Shown: piece after piece, positions 51,651 through 63,900 of the stretch | Layout: each line of letters opens with the position of its first letter | How positions within the stretch are numbered: position 1 is the stretch's first letter | Source of the DNA: Periconia sp. R9002 | Lineage: Eukaryota; Ascomycota; Dothideomycetes; Pleosporales; Periconiaceae | Length of the DNA stretch: 64,000 nt | Assembly (NCBI GenBank): GCA_023627715.1 | Contig: JAMAHW010000021.1 | Span: 186,001-250,000, forward strand | Direction of reading: 5' to 3' | Made by a program: the position numbers and the translations under genes | The notes under the pieces: model-generated | Told to the model about the DNA's origin: nothing | What the model saw: only the letters and a program-made list of their open reading frames with translations | The model's database searches: none

Positions 51651-52511
51651 TCATTTGCTATTTGCTACTTCCTCTCCTCCAACACCCACCCACCCACCCA
51701 TAACATCCTATACCTCCTCCCCAGCATCTACCCCAACACTCCCACCCACCATCCGCACACCGATTTCCCCGTACATTCCTACCACCACCAAACCCTTATC
51801 TCAAAACCCATACTCCAATCGTTGGAACTAACCTTCCTCAACCAGACCGTCAAGTTCACCCATTACTAGTCCATCAAATACCAACCGCTTCCACCACCTT
51901 CACCCCGATTGTCCATGTCAACAGTGCTTGTATGTGAGACGCAAGCGTTCAGAACGAACGACACACTACCTAGAAGATTAATGATGTAGAGATATCACAT
52001 CGGCTTCTAGATTTATTCGAAGAAGTTCCGAGTCGCGGTCACTAACGGCAATGAAGGAAGTGATCACACTGTAATGTCTGCATGAAGGTCGACGGAAAAT
52101 TGGGCGATGCTACTACATTGATCTGTTATAACGAATTATGTCAGTGAACTTGCTCATCAGCACGGCAATCCTGCACCTGTCTTGCTTGTTCCCCGGCAGG
52201 TTGCTTTGATCCTGGGATCAGTGTCTGCAGGCCTAGCCCTCGGTGTAGAATCGTTTGAGCATGTATACGAATAAAAACCTTGCAATTATTGATCGGTCAG
52301 TTTTTGAAACTCTTACAACAAACAATATGCACGTCCACCTAAGCAAACCTTTACTTGGAGACTGGAGAGGATTGATATGTACAGTTCGGGTACAATATCA
52401 TGATTTCATTTTATTTTTCTTAACCGTGTATTTGCAACCCCAAGCCGTCAAGCAGATACCTAAATGAACATTTCATTTCCTTTTTGAGGATTGTAAAAGA
52501 AAGATTGGAAA

Positions 52512-54684
52512 TCATCCAACAACGCACACCGCCCTCGCCTTCCCACCACCACCCACACTCACCCCCTCAAGCACAACCTCAACACCTTCATTCGCACCTC
52601 CCTCACCAACCCTCCCAACCCCAACAACAACCTCCGTCTCCGCTCCAAACGGCGCGTGCGCGAGCGCATTCGGCAGGACGACTTCCCACCCTTCCGTCGC
52701 GACGGACGCAGAAAGCTTGTAGATGTCTTGGTCGAGGTACTTTGTCAGATCCTGCGGGTGCGAGGCAGAGGACGTGGTGTTTGAGGGGGATCCCGTGTTG
52801 GTGAGGGTGAATGTGCATGAGGATGTTTGGGAGTACTTTGAGGAGGAGGCGGTGGTGAGGGGCGTGGAGGTGCCGTTGGAGAGGGTAAGACCGTACGGTG
52901 AGGCGACTTTGCTGGTGGCGTTTGATGACGAGGCGGAAGATACGCCAACGGTGTATGACAGCACGCCCGTGTCATCGCGCAGAGTGTCGAGGATGTAAAT
53001 GTGCACGTCGTTGGCGGTATCGATGTGCTCGAATTCCGAGCCGGATCGCGTGCCCGCGTGGAAGAGGGCGTCGACGAGTTGGCGGTAGTCGCCGATGCTC
53101 CAGTACCGCGCGGTGCCGTTGGGGTAGTAGAAATCGACTACATGGGCGTCCTCGGGGTTTGCATCGATGACCCATTGGAAGGGTTGGCGACGGTCGCTGT
53201 TGCGGGTCTTGCTGATCATGACGCCTGAATCAGGCGTGAAGGAGTCGGCGCCCATGCGGTCGATGACTTCGACGTTGTAGTTGTCGTACGCGCCTCCGTC
53301 GCACAAGGGATCTTGTGACGTGGAGCAGGCTGGGGATTTGTCACCGCCCGAGTCGAGAGTGATGTTGAAGCCCATGATGCCCGACTCGGTAGTGGAGGGG
53401 TCCACGGAGCGGGCGAAGAGCTTCGCCACTACAGGTCCGGAGGAGGAAAGGGCAGTTCGGGAGACTTGGAGAATGGGAGTTGAGTCAATGAGCTGGATCT
53501 GGTGTTTGTCGCGCATAGTGTGGAGAGATCCCATACTGCCTCCCTGCAAGGGAGGGATCTGGAAACGCGTGTGCGGGCCACCAGGTCCATTGAAACTACC
53601 GCGATCTAACATGGAGAATGGTCCAGTGTAGGCACGACGAGCAGGATTGCTGTAAGGGTTATTGTAGTTGTCACCAATTCCTAGGAGGTCAGTCAGATTT
53701 AGAACTTTCATAGTACCGCAGTGCATACAAAAAAGAAGATTATATATCAAACATACCTAGGAGGTGCGAGAGTTCGTGAGCAAACGTAGCCATACCGGAA
53801 CTTTCACCCTGAGTAGAGGAGCCGCCACCGGCATTAGGCCAGATAGTGGAGGCTGATGCCCAACTCGTCCATGAAACGTATCGCGTCTTTGCGTAATTGG
53901 GGAGGGAGCTGTTTCCCGGTGGCCCGAATTCGTCAGGAACGTCGGCAGGGGAAGAGAACTTCATTTCGCCAAACTCTTGCCAGGTAGAGGACTCATCTTG
54001 ACCAGCCGAAAGAATAAACGCGAGCTCAAAAGAATCAGCCGTCTCATTGCCGACCTCTCTGCGCCATGCACCAAGGGCATCGGTGCGGAGGTCGACTGAG
54101 CATGGAGGACCCTCAGGGCATGCACCCTCGTTGAAACCGCCCTGCTCGTCGTCAATGCCGTACTGGTAGCTCAAACTGGGCATGCGGTAGGGGCCAAAGA
54201 CTGTGAGGTTGACGCCGTATTTCCCGAAAGAATCGCCCATCCAGTACTCGTGTAGCGTGTGGCCCTCATTCAAGTCGTTGGGCGTGTTCAGTAAATCGCG
54301 GTAAAACTTTGGCACATCCTCGCGCTTCAAGCCTGCGGCCGATGGCAGGGGATTGTTGAAGATATCGGAGTGAGCTTCAAGCGTGACGGCGAAGGGCGAA
54401 TCGGGATAATCCACTGTTACCATGGCGATGTTAAAGTTTCTCTCACGTCCGGGCTTGCTGGTGTCTCCATAGTTGGTTCCCGGGGGAGCGACAAAGTCGT
54501 CCCATGTCATATTGTCCGGGTTGACCCATTTCTGCTCATCCAAGATGGCAAACGGGTCCGCCACTGCACGACGCTGGAACGCATGACCCTTGGAAGCTGG
54601 TGCTGGAGCAGCGAGCGTGGTAGGGCTGAAGAGAGCGCAGGCCAGAGCCACCAGAGACAACCTGGGGGACGTTATGCTCGACAT
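52512..54684 (-). CDS. Secreted M6-like metalloprotease (HExxH zinc protease)
   Basis: Exons 53757-54684 and 52512-53680 join to 698 aa; the 76-bp intron (GTATGT...CTAG) lies right after the active site. The signal peptide (SLVALACALFSPTTLAAPAP) is followed by a possible Kex2-type site (QRR). The catalytic region reads ATFAHELSHLLG (HExxH at 303-307), then GIGDNYNNPYSNP and SMLDRGSFNGPGG, typical of MEROPS M6 (immune inhibitor A) proteins, where the third zinc ligand follows the helix. The remaining about 340 residues look like a beta-sandwich region with a hydrophobic-rich Ser/Thr stretch before a long, partly repetitive tail (GVEVVLEGVSVGGGG). It is probably an extracellular protease; no substrate is assigned. 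Confidence 0.85.
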
Positions 54685-55513
54685 GATGGAGGGGATCCGT
54701 CGAATCAGCCGGTGAGTCGTCCCACGAGCGGACCCCTATCCTTTTGTATGCCACAACCATAAAGGTTAATATGCTACTATCTCTCCCTAGGTCACGCTCA
54801 TCCTGGTGTATACTACATACCAATCGCTCCATACGTAACCTTGCTGCTCGAAGCCAGGGGACCTGCAGATAGAGATGCCTGATAAGGTTTAGCCGCCATC
54901 CCCTCTCTTCTTGGCTTATCGATGGGACCTGCTACTTGGGGCATGATGCGCGCCGTGAACGGTACAAGCATGGGGAGGCAACGGCTCAAGGCACGAGAGC
55001 GGGAGCTTGATAGGTAAAAGTTGGAGCAGGTCATAGTTGGGAAGGTGGGGAGGTCTGTTGATGTTGTGATGTATGTTGTTGTGGCGGGGAAATGTGAAGC
55101 CGAGGCCGTTGAAGCTTGAGCTGGGATCCTGGAAAGTGCGGGGACATTGATCTGGATTCATTGTTTATTGTTACTTCACACAACAGCAAACAACAATCAA
55201 ACCAGACCAATGTCACCGCACTTTCATAGAAATATTTTTTATAAATGTACATATTCTCGGGGTCGTCAGTTACCAACGAGAGATGCTAGCAAAGCAAATA
55301 CTGCGTTCCACCCCTTCGTTGGTAACTGACGACCTCGACTCCATATAGTTGCACCTGTATGAGGGCTACAAGATCCTCATTTTCTCCTCCGCCTCTGTTG
55401 AATCCATAAAAGGTCAGAATACACATATGAAATCGAGGTAAGACTGCACATAGGAAATAAAAGCGAAACTCTATACAAAGGTATCGTTCATAGCCTCATC
55501 GCACATAAAAACA
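54685..55513. other. Intergenic region with a 19-bp inverted repeat
   Basis: Upstream of the metalloprotease gene and downstream of the Spo7-like gene. It contains the hairpin at 55261-55334. No gene is recognised. Confidence 0.55.
55261..55334. repeat. Inverted repeat, 19-bp perfect arms, 36-nt loop
   Basis: GGTCGTCAGTTACCAACGA at 55261-55279 is the exact reverse complement of 55316-55334. It lies about 180-250 bases beyond the stop of the Spo7-like gene, so it may be in that gene's 3' region, or be a transposon relic. Confidence 0.85.
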
Positions 55514-57121
55514 TTACGCACTAGGCGCATTTGGAAACACAAAGTCCTCACCCTCTCTTGCTTTGTTCTTCTTTTCCTTCTCGCTGCTCTTCCGTCGTTT
55601 CACCGACGGCCGCGGCGGCGGTCCCATATCCCCCACTACCCTTTGCGCAGACGTCCCATCATATCCACTTGTGGACTCGCCTTCGTAGTCAGAGTAGCTT
55701 TCAGCAGTACTCAACGTGCTGGCGCGCTTGCTCTGCCAGGGGTTGCTGATGTTATCGTTGGGTGTGGTGGGTCGTGATGACGAGGTAGATGGGTGACGAG
55801 CGAGTTGAGCCGGGTTGGTGGTGCTGGATAAGGATGTGGGTGTGATTTTCCGCGTGCTACGACGGGGTTCGGGGCGTGTTGAGATACTATTCGTGGTGCT
55901 CGTTGTGCTGTTGCTCCATCTGCGCTCGCGGTCGCGGGTTTCGAAGGGACGGAGGCGGTTGAGATTGTCGTCGATATCGGGTGTGGGTGTTGTGCTGCGC
56001 GAGGAGCTGCGCGAATGGGAGGAACCTTCCCGTCCGCGGAGGACACTAGGACGGCGTTTGCGATCTTTGAGGGATGGGTTATGGGAGAGGTGGTGAGGAT
56101 GTGCGTGGCCCGTTTTTTCGATGTCGCTGGCTCGGCCGCTGCCGATGCCGCGTGCCCGCTTCCATCCTCTCCATCCCGTCCACCAGAAAATGCCGCCTTC
56201 TGCTCGCGCGATTTCGCGGCGCCTAGCCTGAACTCGCTTGCGAAGCTCTGCCCTTCGTTCATTTTCACGCTCCCAGTATTCTGTCCGGTAAATTTCCCAT
56301 CCCTCACGAAAGTCAGGTGTGAAAGGTTTGGGTAGAAGAAGCAGTTTGATCAAATCACCTCCCGGCGCAATATCTTCCTCGGCATACTCCTTCCCGTCCT
56401 CGGTGATGCGATGTCGCGGTCGTCCGTCGTTGAAATCATGCTTCTTTTCCTGGCTGATGTTGATGAAATGGTAGCTACTACCTCCCGTCTCACCACCCCA
56501 CAAGCCGCCGCTGAAGGGCAGCATGAATAGCAGCCAGCCGGCAAGCCACTGCCACCAAGGCCCACGAATCACGACAATTTTTGCGTTCATACCGCGGAGA
56601 CCACGATTTGCAACGCCAATCCAGCGCCGCGGCCAGCGTACGCCGCGCTCCCACTGCCCTGTAGCCCAAAACAACAACGCCGTGACCACGCCTGTTATGA
56701 AGCAGACCTTCTGGCTCATATCCACGACCCAGTATTTAGACCCACCGATGCCTTTGCCATCTTCCCGCGGCCGTAGCCACATCAAGTAAAAGAAAAACAC
56801 AATCCATATAGATAGCAGAAACAGCACGAATACGTTCTGTCGCCGCCGGGCTCGCAGGGTCAGGTATTGGCTGCGCAGACTCGCTTCGAGGATCAGCAAA
56901 TTGAGATAAATTTGCGGCGGCGCGCTCGGGAGCAGGGCCGTGGGATCTGAAGGGTATTGCGGGGGGAGATGTGGGGAGTTTGTGTCTCCATTGTGTGAGA
57001 GTGGGGGGTTCGTGAAGGCTGAGGCTGCGACGTCGTTGAGCGAGGTGTTGGATGCCGGGGCGCCTTTGACCAGTTGATCGAGCGAAGGCGCGGAGGGCGT
57101 AGATGGGGATCGGGACGCCAT
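55514..57121 (-). CDS. Spo7-like subunit of the Nem1-Spo7 lipid phosphatase-activating complex
   Basis: A 535-aa single-exon protein. The Spo7 signature is IYLNLLILEASLRSQYLTLR followed by ARRRQNVFVLFLLS (from about residue 72), with two helices (VFVLFLLSIWIVFFFYLMWL and VCFITGVVTALLFWATG). After a conserved middle part (FTPDFREGWEIYRTEYWE), a long Ser/Arg-rich tail of about 200 residues contains many potential phosphorylation sites. In yeast, Nem1-Spo7 at the nuclear envelope and ER dephosphorylates the phosphatidate phosphatase Pah1, which controls lipid droplets and nuclear shape. The tail is much longer than in yeast Spo7 (259 aa), as in other filamentous fungi. Confidence 0.85.
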   Translation of the reverse strand: MASRSPSTPSAPSLDQLVKGAPASNTSLNDVAASAFTNPPLSHNGDTNSPHLPPQYPSDPTALLPSAPPQIYLNLLILEASLRSQYLTLRARRRQNVFVLFLLSIWIVFFFYLMWLRPREDGKGIGGSKYWVVDMSQKVCFITGVVTALLFWATGQWERGVRWPRRWIGVANRGLRGMNAKIVVIRGPWWQWLAGWLLFMLPFSGGLWGGETGGSSYHFINISQEKKHDFNDGRPRHRITEDGKEYAEEDIAPGGDLIKLLLLPKPFTPDFREGWEIYRTEYWERENERRAELRKRVQARRREIARAEGGIFWWTGWRGWKRARGIGSGRASDIEKTGHAHPHHLSHNPSLKDRKRRPSVLRGREGSSHSRSSSRSTTPTPDIDDNLNRLRPFETRDRERRWSNSTTSTTNSISTRPEPRRSTRKITPTSLSSTTNPAQLARHPSTSSSRPTTPNDNISNPWQSKRASTLSTAESYSDYEGESTSGYDGTSAQRVVGDMGPPPRPSVKRRKSSEKEKKNKAREGEDFVFPNAPSA

Positions 57122-59054
57122 GGAGAGCTGTTACGCCTCAGAAGGGACGAGATGCCCGTGTAACTACCGGGCAATACAGTGTTGTTTTGTTGGTGGTGGT
57201 GGTGACGTTGTGGATGTTGCGGTTGGCATGTGAAGACAAAAGCGGCACGCGGAAATACTAGATGGTACGCAGCCTGACCCTGCCGTGCTGCAGGGAGGTG
57301 AGGGGATAGTAACGAGTGTTAACGAAAGGATATATGTCTGGTTTTCATGTCGACGAGACGGCGGGGAAGCGGGCAGCGGTGTGATGTGTGGACCGAGCGA
57401 GTGGAGCGACTTGAGGGCCGGACAGTTTGGTGGAGAGTACTACGCCCTCGCTTAGACCCGCTGCCACTGTCAACTTGCGGTGAAAGTTGAGACGACAACA
57501 CATCTCGTCGAGACCATTGCAAATAACACCGAGTCTAAATTCGACATGTGGACAACACGGCGGCTGGATTGTGGAGCATTCTTGATCTGCTATATGATTG
57601 GTAACCCTGAATGGATCATCTGTGGTACCTCCAACGGAATATGTAGGTTTATCGCATGGAAAAGGACTGGATTTCCAGTTGACATAGGCTGAACGTACGC
57701 ATGTCTGTGTATACAATACATGCCCACATAGGGATATTTACGAGATTACATACCTAGCTACCTAGATATATCGAATCTGAAAGCGCGGTCACGTGACCCA
57801 TTACACTTTCAATATTAGATCAATTCCCACCTTGGTGGGGGTTTCGAGGTCCAGAATATAAAGTTTCCGAAATGTTACCGTACAAATGTCTTCATCAGGC
57901 CTCGAAGTGCAATATAAATCAATGTACTTGAACTTCTACATATATGAGTGATGTCTTGCGCGATTAAAAATGGCCTCTTCTTGTATTTGATCGGAGACTT
58001 TGCTATTAGGAAAGCATCTACACCTAAAAAACTTTCCGTAACAACCCATCGACATCAGTTTACGTGACAATAAATTCAGATATCTAACTACAATTCTTGA
58101 ATTTAAAACATGCGTTGCTACATCCCAACGACGAATATGTATCTGCTTCGTATTAGAAGTATCAATAGGTATGATGCTTAGGGGTGCACTTGAAGTCGTG
58201 GTTACATGGAAATTTTTCAAAAATTAAAGGTATAGCAGTAGAGAGAGAAGATGGTATTTGTCAATCCAAGTTCCATATGGGGTCTAAACTTGAAAGCTCT
58301 ACATCCCCACAGAGTAAACTACGCACCTAGAAATCCCATATTTTTGCCCCAGGACCTTGGCATGGAATTAGTACGCAATTAAAAGTAGTAATATGCGACA
58401 CATGTAAGAATAATGGTGTTTTGTGGAGTTCCATTAGACGGAATTCCGCCTGCTTACAGAAAATACCAACTTCGTCCAGGGATTACGGCGCCGCTTATTT
58501 TGAAAATCATTTGAGGACTTTAGTTTGTAATCTACATTGATATACAGAGGAAAATAAGTCTTGATTGTAATCTGCGATGTCTTTGATGCGATCCTTTAAC
58601 GTGGTGTTTAGATTTATGCGCCAGAAAGGGCGTCTTCGATCAGGGTAAATACGTTTCTGGAAACTCAACCCAGATCGTTGGCGATGTGAGGCAAGTGGGC
58701 GAAACTAAAATGGCGACCCATTCACGTTCTGAGTTTTGTCCGCGAGCTCCTAACCATGTTACATGACATGTACTATATTGTTGACGCAATATTCCCTCGA
58801 TAAATTGCCTAATGCAGGCTAAACTCCCAAGATGAATGGGGGACCTCAGTACCGCTTAGAAATAATCACATTATTAACCCCAGAACAGAATTTTACGATT
58901 TATAACAACAATAGCATGTCTGAATCCTTTCGGTCTTAAAAAAACGGAGGAAGTAAGTTGAATCCGGTATAAATGCTGAACCTATCCTGCGTCAAGTTAG
59001 AAATTCATCAGTGTTTACAGAGTCGCCTTTCGAGACAAATACCTGATATTCAAG
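57122..59054. other. Long AT-rich gene-free region
   Basis: Upstream region of the Spo7-like gene, then an AT-rich stretch from about 57720 to 58960. Short open frames (57480-57692, 57936-58220) have no signatures. Nothing is recognised. Confidence 0.5.
58968..58974 (+). promoter_or_regulatory. TATA box of the secreted hydrolase gene
   Basis: TATAAAT lies 81 bases before the ATG at 59055. Confidence 0.55.
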
Positions 59055-60188
59055 ATGCGTTTCTCAGCTACCATTCTCGCCTCAGTGGCCTTGTTGCCGC
59101 AGCTGATATCCTCCTATGCAATTGCATCGCCGCTCAAAAATCAATCCTCGATCGTTAAAACGTACACAACCTCCGATGGTCAAACCTACACGTACGACTT
59201 CGCTCCCGCCAGCAATGCATCCAAACCTACGCTTCTCCTTCTCCATGGCTACCCAGCCTCGCGACAACTTTGGGCTACGCAAATTAAAGCACTCGTCGCG
59301 GAAGGGTTTGGCATTGTAGCTCCAGACATGCTCGGCTTCGGCGAAACCTCCAAGCCCACTGCGATTGAAGCCTATAACGGAAAGACAATCTCCACGCAGT
59401 TGATTGAGATTCTCGATGCGGAAGACCTACCGCTCGTGGTGGGTGTAGGACACGACTGGGGCGCGGGAGTGCTGTCTAAACTTACTACTTGGTACCCGAA
59501 GAGGTTCTCCAAGCTCTCTTTTGTAACCACGGCTTATCTACCTGCCGGCGAGCTGTTCGATGTGGACGAACTCAACAAACAAGGACTGAAAACAGAAGGA
59601 TACTTGCCTTTCGGGTATTGGTATTTCTTCAATTCTTGGGATGCGGCAAGCATCATCGAGCGACATGTGTGTGGAACTTATTCCTACTCCCCACCCCTCA
59701 TCAACTAAAGCAAACTAACACAAACTTTCCAGGTCGAATCTTTCTTCAGTCTTATTTTCTCGGCCAATCAAACGGAATGGGGCACCAAGTTCGCGGACTT
59801 GGGAGTTGCTCGCGCATGGTTGAACGCCAACACCACAGGGCCTCTCCCGTCCTGGATGGATCCTGAATACAAAAAGCAATGGTTGGAGCTCTACAGCCAG
59901 CCAGATATCATTCCCGCCACATTGAACTACTATCAGGGCATCATGCGCGGCATTCATATAAAAGATGAAGCCCCGCTTACCGATGCCGACCGCTCTCTGA
60001 ATGTCCCTGTGCTCGCCATCGGGTCAGCTGGCGATGTCATAGTTCCTCCAGAGGTGCAAAAGGCTACGATTGAGCCGTGGGCCAAAGCTGGGTTTGAACA
60101 GCGTGTGGTAGACGCGGGGCATTGGATACAGTTGGAGAAGGGAGATGAGTTGAGTGAACTGCTTATTGAGTTCGCAGGGTCTAATTGA
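59055..60188 (+). CDS. Secreted alpha/beta hydrolase, epoxide hydrolase/haloalkane dehalogenase-like
   Basis: Exons 59055-59666 and 59733-60188 join to 355 aa (GTGTGT...TCCAG intron). The signal peptide is MRFSATILASVALLPQLISS. Motifs: LLLLHGYPASRQLW (oxyanion HGxP), PDMLGFGETSKP, the nucleophile GHDWGAGVLSKL (Asp of the G-H-D-W-G elbow), and a C-terminal VVDAGHWIQLEKGDEL carrying the catalytic His. The Asp nucleophile is that of soluble epoxide hydrolases and dehalogenases, not a serine esterase. A cap domain lies between. Secretion suggests action on an external substrate such as an epoxide or a halogenated or phenolic compound. N-glycosylation sites (NQS, NAS, NTT, NQT) are present. Confidence 0.85.
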
Positions 60189-60944
60189 GAGACAATTCAA
60201 TGACGGTGAATTTGAGGAGTAGTCAGCGAATTGCCTTGATTTACTGGAACAATGGAGTCAAGCGCAAAGTTAAATCGATACTTCGTTTTTCTTCTTCTGT
60301 AATTAGTTTCAGTGTTCAATTGTACTATTCATTCTAGCTACCAAATTAAACATATACTTCTGCCTTTGCTGAACATTGAAAAATCTTAGACTACCATATT
60401 ATGGCTGTCGTCTCCTTCAACCTTCATACAAGGAAGATATGGGAATATCCTGAGACCTAAGGTCACATTTGGGCCCCCAGCATCTCACTTTCCCCTTGGG
60501 TAAGGACATCAGACGTGCATACATGATGTCCCGACACTGTATCTCCTCCCTAAATATGAGAAATGAAACAATTAGACATTAAAAACCATTAAATGAATCA
60601 AATACGGAGGAATAAGAGCAGATTAGTCTTTTTGGATTGAAGCCACTTCCCCCAATGGTCCTTCTCTCCCGCGAGCTAGTAATCAAGACATCAAAACAAG
60701 CTATTGCAAAACCATTGACGCTCAGCAGGCGAAAGAGGAGTGCAGAAATGGGAGGAGGAGACTGAGTAGTGTATAGGAAAGCAGACCATCTTCCTTAGAC
60801 CCTCGATAATGAGATATGTCAATTTTGTTCTTCCAATCATTTCACCTCAATGTATCCATTCATCCATGCTTCCCCCAATCTCCTATTCACCCCCCAGACT
60901 ACATCCCATTCTTCCTCATTGTTCCATGTTCGTCCGACTCGGAC
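60189..60944. other. Intergenic region between convergent genes
   Basis: 3' regions only. No gene or repeat is recognised. Confidence 0.55.
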
Positions 60945-63900
60945 CTAGAACCACCGGCGAGCCTTAATCTGGGGCCGGGCTGTCACACGGACAGTGACCC
61001 TTGCAGTCACTGTCGTTGGCACTCGGGAAATAATCGTTCGTCGGATGGTTCTGGTCACAGGCCGAGTAGTAACGGACGTTGAAATCCTTGTTCGTGTAGA
61101 AAACACCACTTGGGTGAGTGTTGTCGTAGAGCGAGTGAGGACACGTGTCCGAGTGGATGTCTCCGTCTCCGTCTCCGTGGTCTGCAAGGGGAGGAGTGTT
61201 GTTAGCAGAATTCTCTTTATATTAGGTCTTGTAGGTATATAGCTCACTGTTGTCGGACGTGTTGAAATGATCGTACGAGCGGGCAGCGTGCGAGTCGTAG
61301 TCACTTGTGCAGGTACCTCCGTCGTAGTGGTAAATCTCGTGACTGTAGCGACGCGCGTGGATACGACTGAAGCGGTTGATACCGACGTTTCAGTCACTTG
61401 CTGAGTAGTTACCACGGTCTGAGCAGGTAGGGTAACTTGTGCGGTTTGGGTGACCGTGTCGGCAGGCAAATAGAGTGTCGTGGTTGAAGTGGTTGTCGAG
61501 CCGATGAGGAGCGGGTTGCTTGGGCACTGCTTGGATGTTAACACAGTAACGTACACAGTAGATGGATCGTAAGGAACGGCGCTAGCGGTAATCGTCACGG
61601 TTGGCCCTGGAGTTGTTATAAATATCGAGGTGGGAGTGGCAGATGCGGTGGTAGTTTGGGTATTCAAGATAAAGCTGGAGATCTGTGTTAGCTAGAGATA
61701 TCATGGAGAAAAGGGGAAAGTAAAACTTTTACCTAGTCAACACTGATGTTATAGTGGATATGGATGGAGACTGTGGGATATAAACTGTCGACGCTGGGGC
61801 AGTGAATGCAGGGCCAGGTATAGTGACAAATTGGGTCGTGGTATAGCTTGAGGCCGCCAAAGCAGTGGTAATAAACACCGTTGAAGCTGGCAAAGTTTGC
61901 ACAGGGCCAGGCGTAGTAATGAATTGGGTCGCAGTAAAGCTTGAGGCCGGTAATGCTGTCGTAATGAAAACCGTTGAAGCCGCCAATGTTTGAACAGGGC
62001 CAGGCGTGGTAACGAATAGGGTTGTAGTGTAGCTTGAGACGGGCAATGCTGTGGTAACGAAAACCGTTGAAGCCGCCAACGTTTGCACAGGGCCAGGCGT
62101 AGTTATAAAGACCGTTGAAGCAGGCAACGTCTGCACAGGACCAGGCGTAGTAATGAATTGGGTCGCAGTGTACAACGATCTAGAACTTGCGGGTATCAAA
62201 TCAGCGCAACTCAAGCAATAGTAATATAGTAGGTGACAAAGGTCTCAAATCGCCACGCCACGTGGTGTCTTGATAATACTTTATATATGGGAAAACGTAC
62301 CCTGGTAGAGCTGTGGTAATGAAGACTGTTGAAGCTGGCAATGTTTGAACGGCACCAGGGGTAGTAATAGTAAATGTGGATACAGAGACTGAAACCGAGA
62401 TCGAGACCGCCTATAGATTATTTACTTAGCTCGCAGAACATGTGAAAATAAAAGGGGGATACACACCGCGCTTAGCGTTTGGGTCAGGGTGACCACACTC
62501 ACGACAGGGCTCGCAGAAACAATCGAGGTAATCTGAGATGGTTAGGCCGGGAGCAAAAAAGAATCAAAGAAGACATACCACACTAGCACTTTGCGTCTGG
62601 GTCAATGTAACGAGGCTGACAATAGGACTCGCTGGAACGCTCTGTGTAATTGTAATTGCACCTTGCGTGATCGTAACTGGACTGGCACTTTGTGTCTGTG
62701 TTAAGGTCACGAGGCTAATAACAGGGCTTGCTGATAGGGTTGTAGTAATCTAGGATGGTTAGAGGGTGAAATCAAACTCTTCATCAGGAACATACCAAAC
62801 CCGTTTGCGTGATCGTAACTGGACTAGGATTTTGTGTGATCGTAACTGGGCTGGCCGACAGAGTTGTAGTAATCTAGGACTATTAGAAGACGAAAAAAAA
62901 ATCAACGACCGGAAACATACCAAGCCAGCACTCTGCGTGATCGTAACCACAGCAGCACTCTGTGTGATTGTAACCACACCAGCCATCTGCGTGACTGTAA
63001 CAAGACCGACATTCTGCGTGATCGTAACTGGACTGGCACTCTGTGTCTGGGTCAAAGTAACAATGCTCAAGATCGGGCTTGCCGAAAGGATGGAGGTGAT
63101 CTAGAATAGTTAGACGCGAAAACAAGCAGAATTTGGCACGCAACATACCACATTCGCGCTTTGGGTGACTGTGACCACACTTCCACTGACAGCGGGACAA
63201 GAAGAGCCGGCCGTGCTGGACGGTTGTGAAGACGATACAGTGATTGTAGAAAGCGTGGTTGGAACGGAAGATGATGTCGGTGCGGAGGTTATCCCTGGAT
63301 TTCTGAGTATCAAAATATTAAAACAAAAAGGGTCGATTGGACTTACCTGAATCCGAGCCGCTTGAAGAAGTAGAAATATATATAGATGAAGAGCCGGAAG
63401 TTGAGCTGAGAAGGATTGTTGAAGGGCTAGGTGCCGCCGACGATACCGAACTGCTGATGGCCGAAGACAAAGATGTACTATCTGACAGAAACGAAATACT
63501 CACAGTACTAGAAGACGCCGACGATGTCGTACGTGTCGTCAATGTTGAAGAAAACACCGAAGAGGAGCTCGAAGAGCTTGAAGCTGACGATGACAGCGCG
63601 CTGGAACTTGGCGATATTGACGAGCTGGAGGACACTCCGCTGGAGCTCGTGCTCGACGGCAGTACAGAGCTGCTAGAGGATACCACGATCGAGCTCGAAG
63701 AAGACGATGGTAGTGCAGAGCTACTGGACGAGATTAAGCTCGAGCTAGAACTTGATGCAAGTGCAGAGCTACTAGATGAGATCACACTCGAACTTGAACT
63801 CGATGGCAGCGCAGAGCTACTAGAGGATATCGCGCTCGAACTAGAAGAAGTCGACAACACTGCAGAAGAGCTGCTCGAAGATATTACGCTCGAACTGGAA

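Larger units (their letters stand above)
50243..52511. other. Gene-free region with an assembly gap and an inverted repeat
   Basis: AT- and homopolymer-rich. Bases 51357-51366 are N. The sequence on either side (51220-51297 and 51583-51650) is an imperfect inverted repeat, each arm ending in a G or C run. A run of 22 G lies at 51273-51294, and an A-rich run at about 51338-51354. No gene is recognised. Confidence 0.6.

Noticed and set aside
57936..58220. Minus-strand 94-codon frame in AT-rich DNA
   Set aside because: Composition looks random; no motif.
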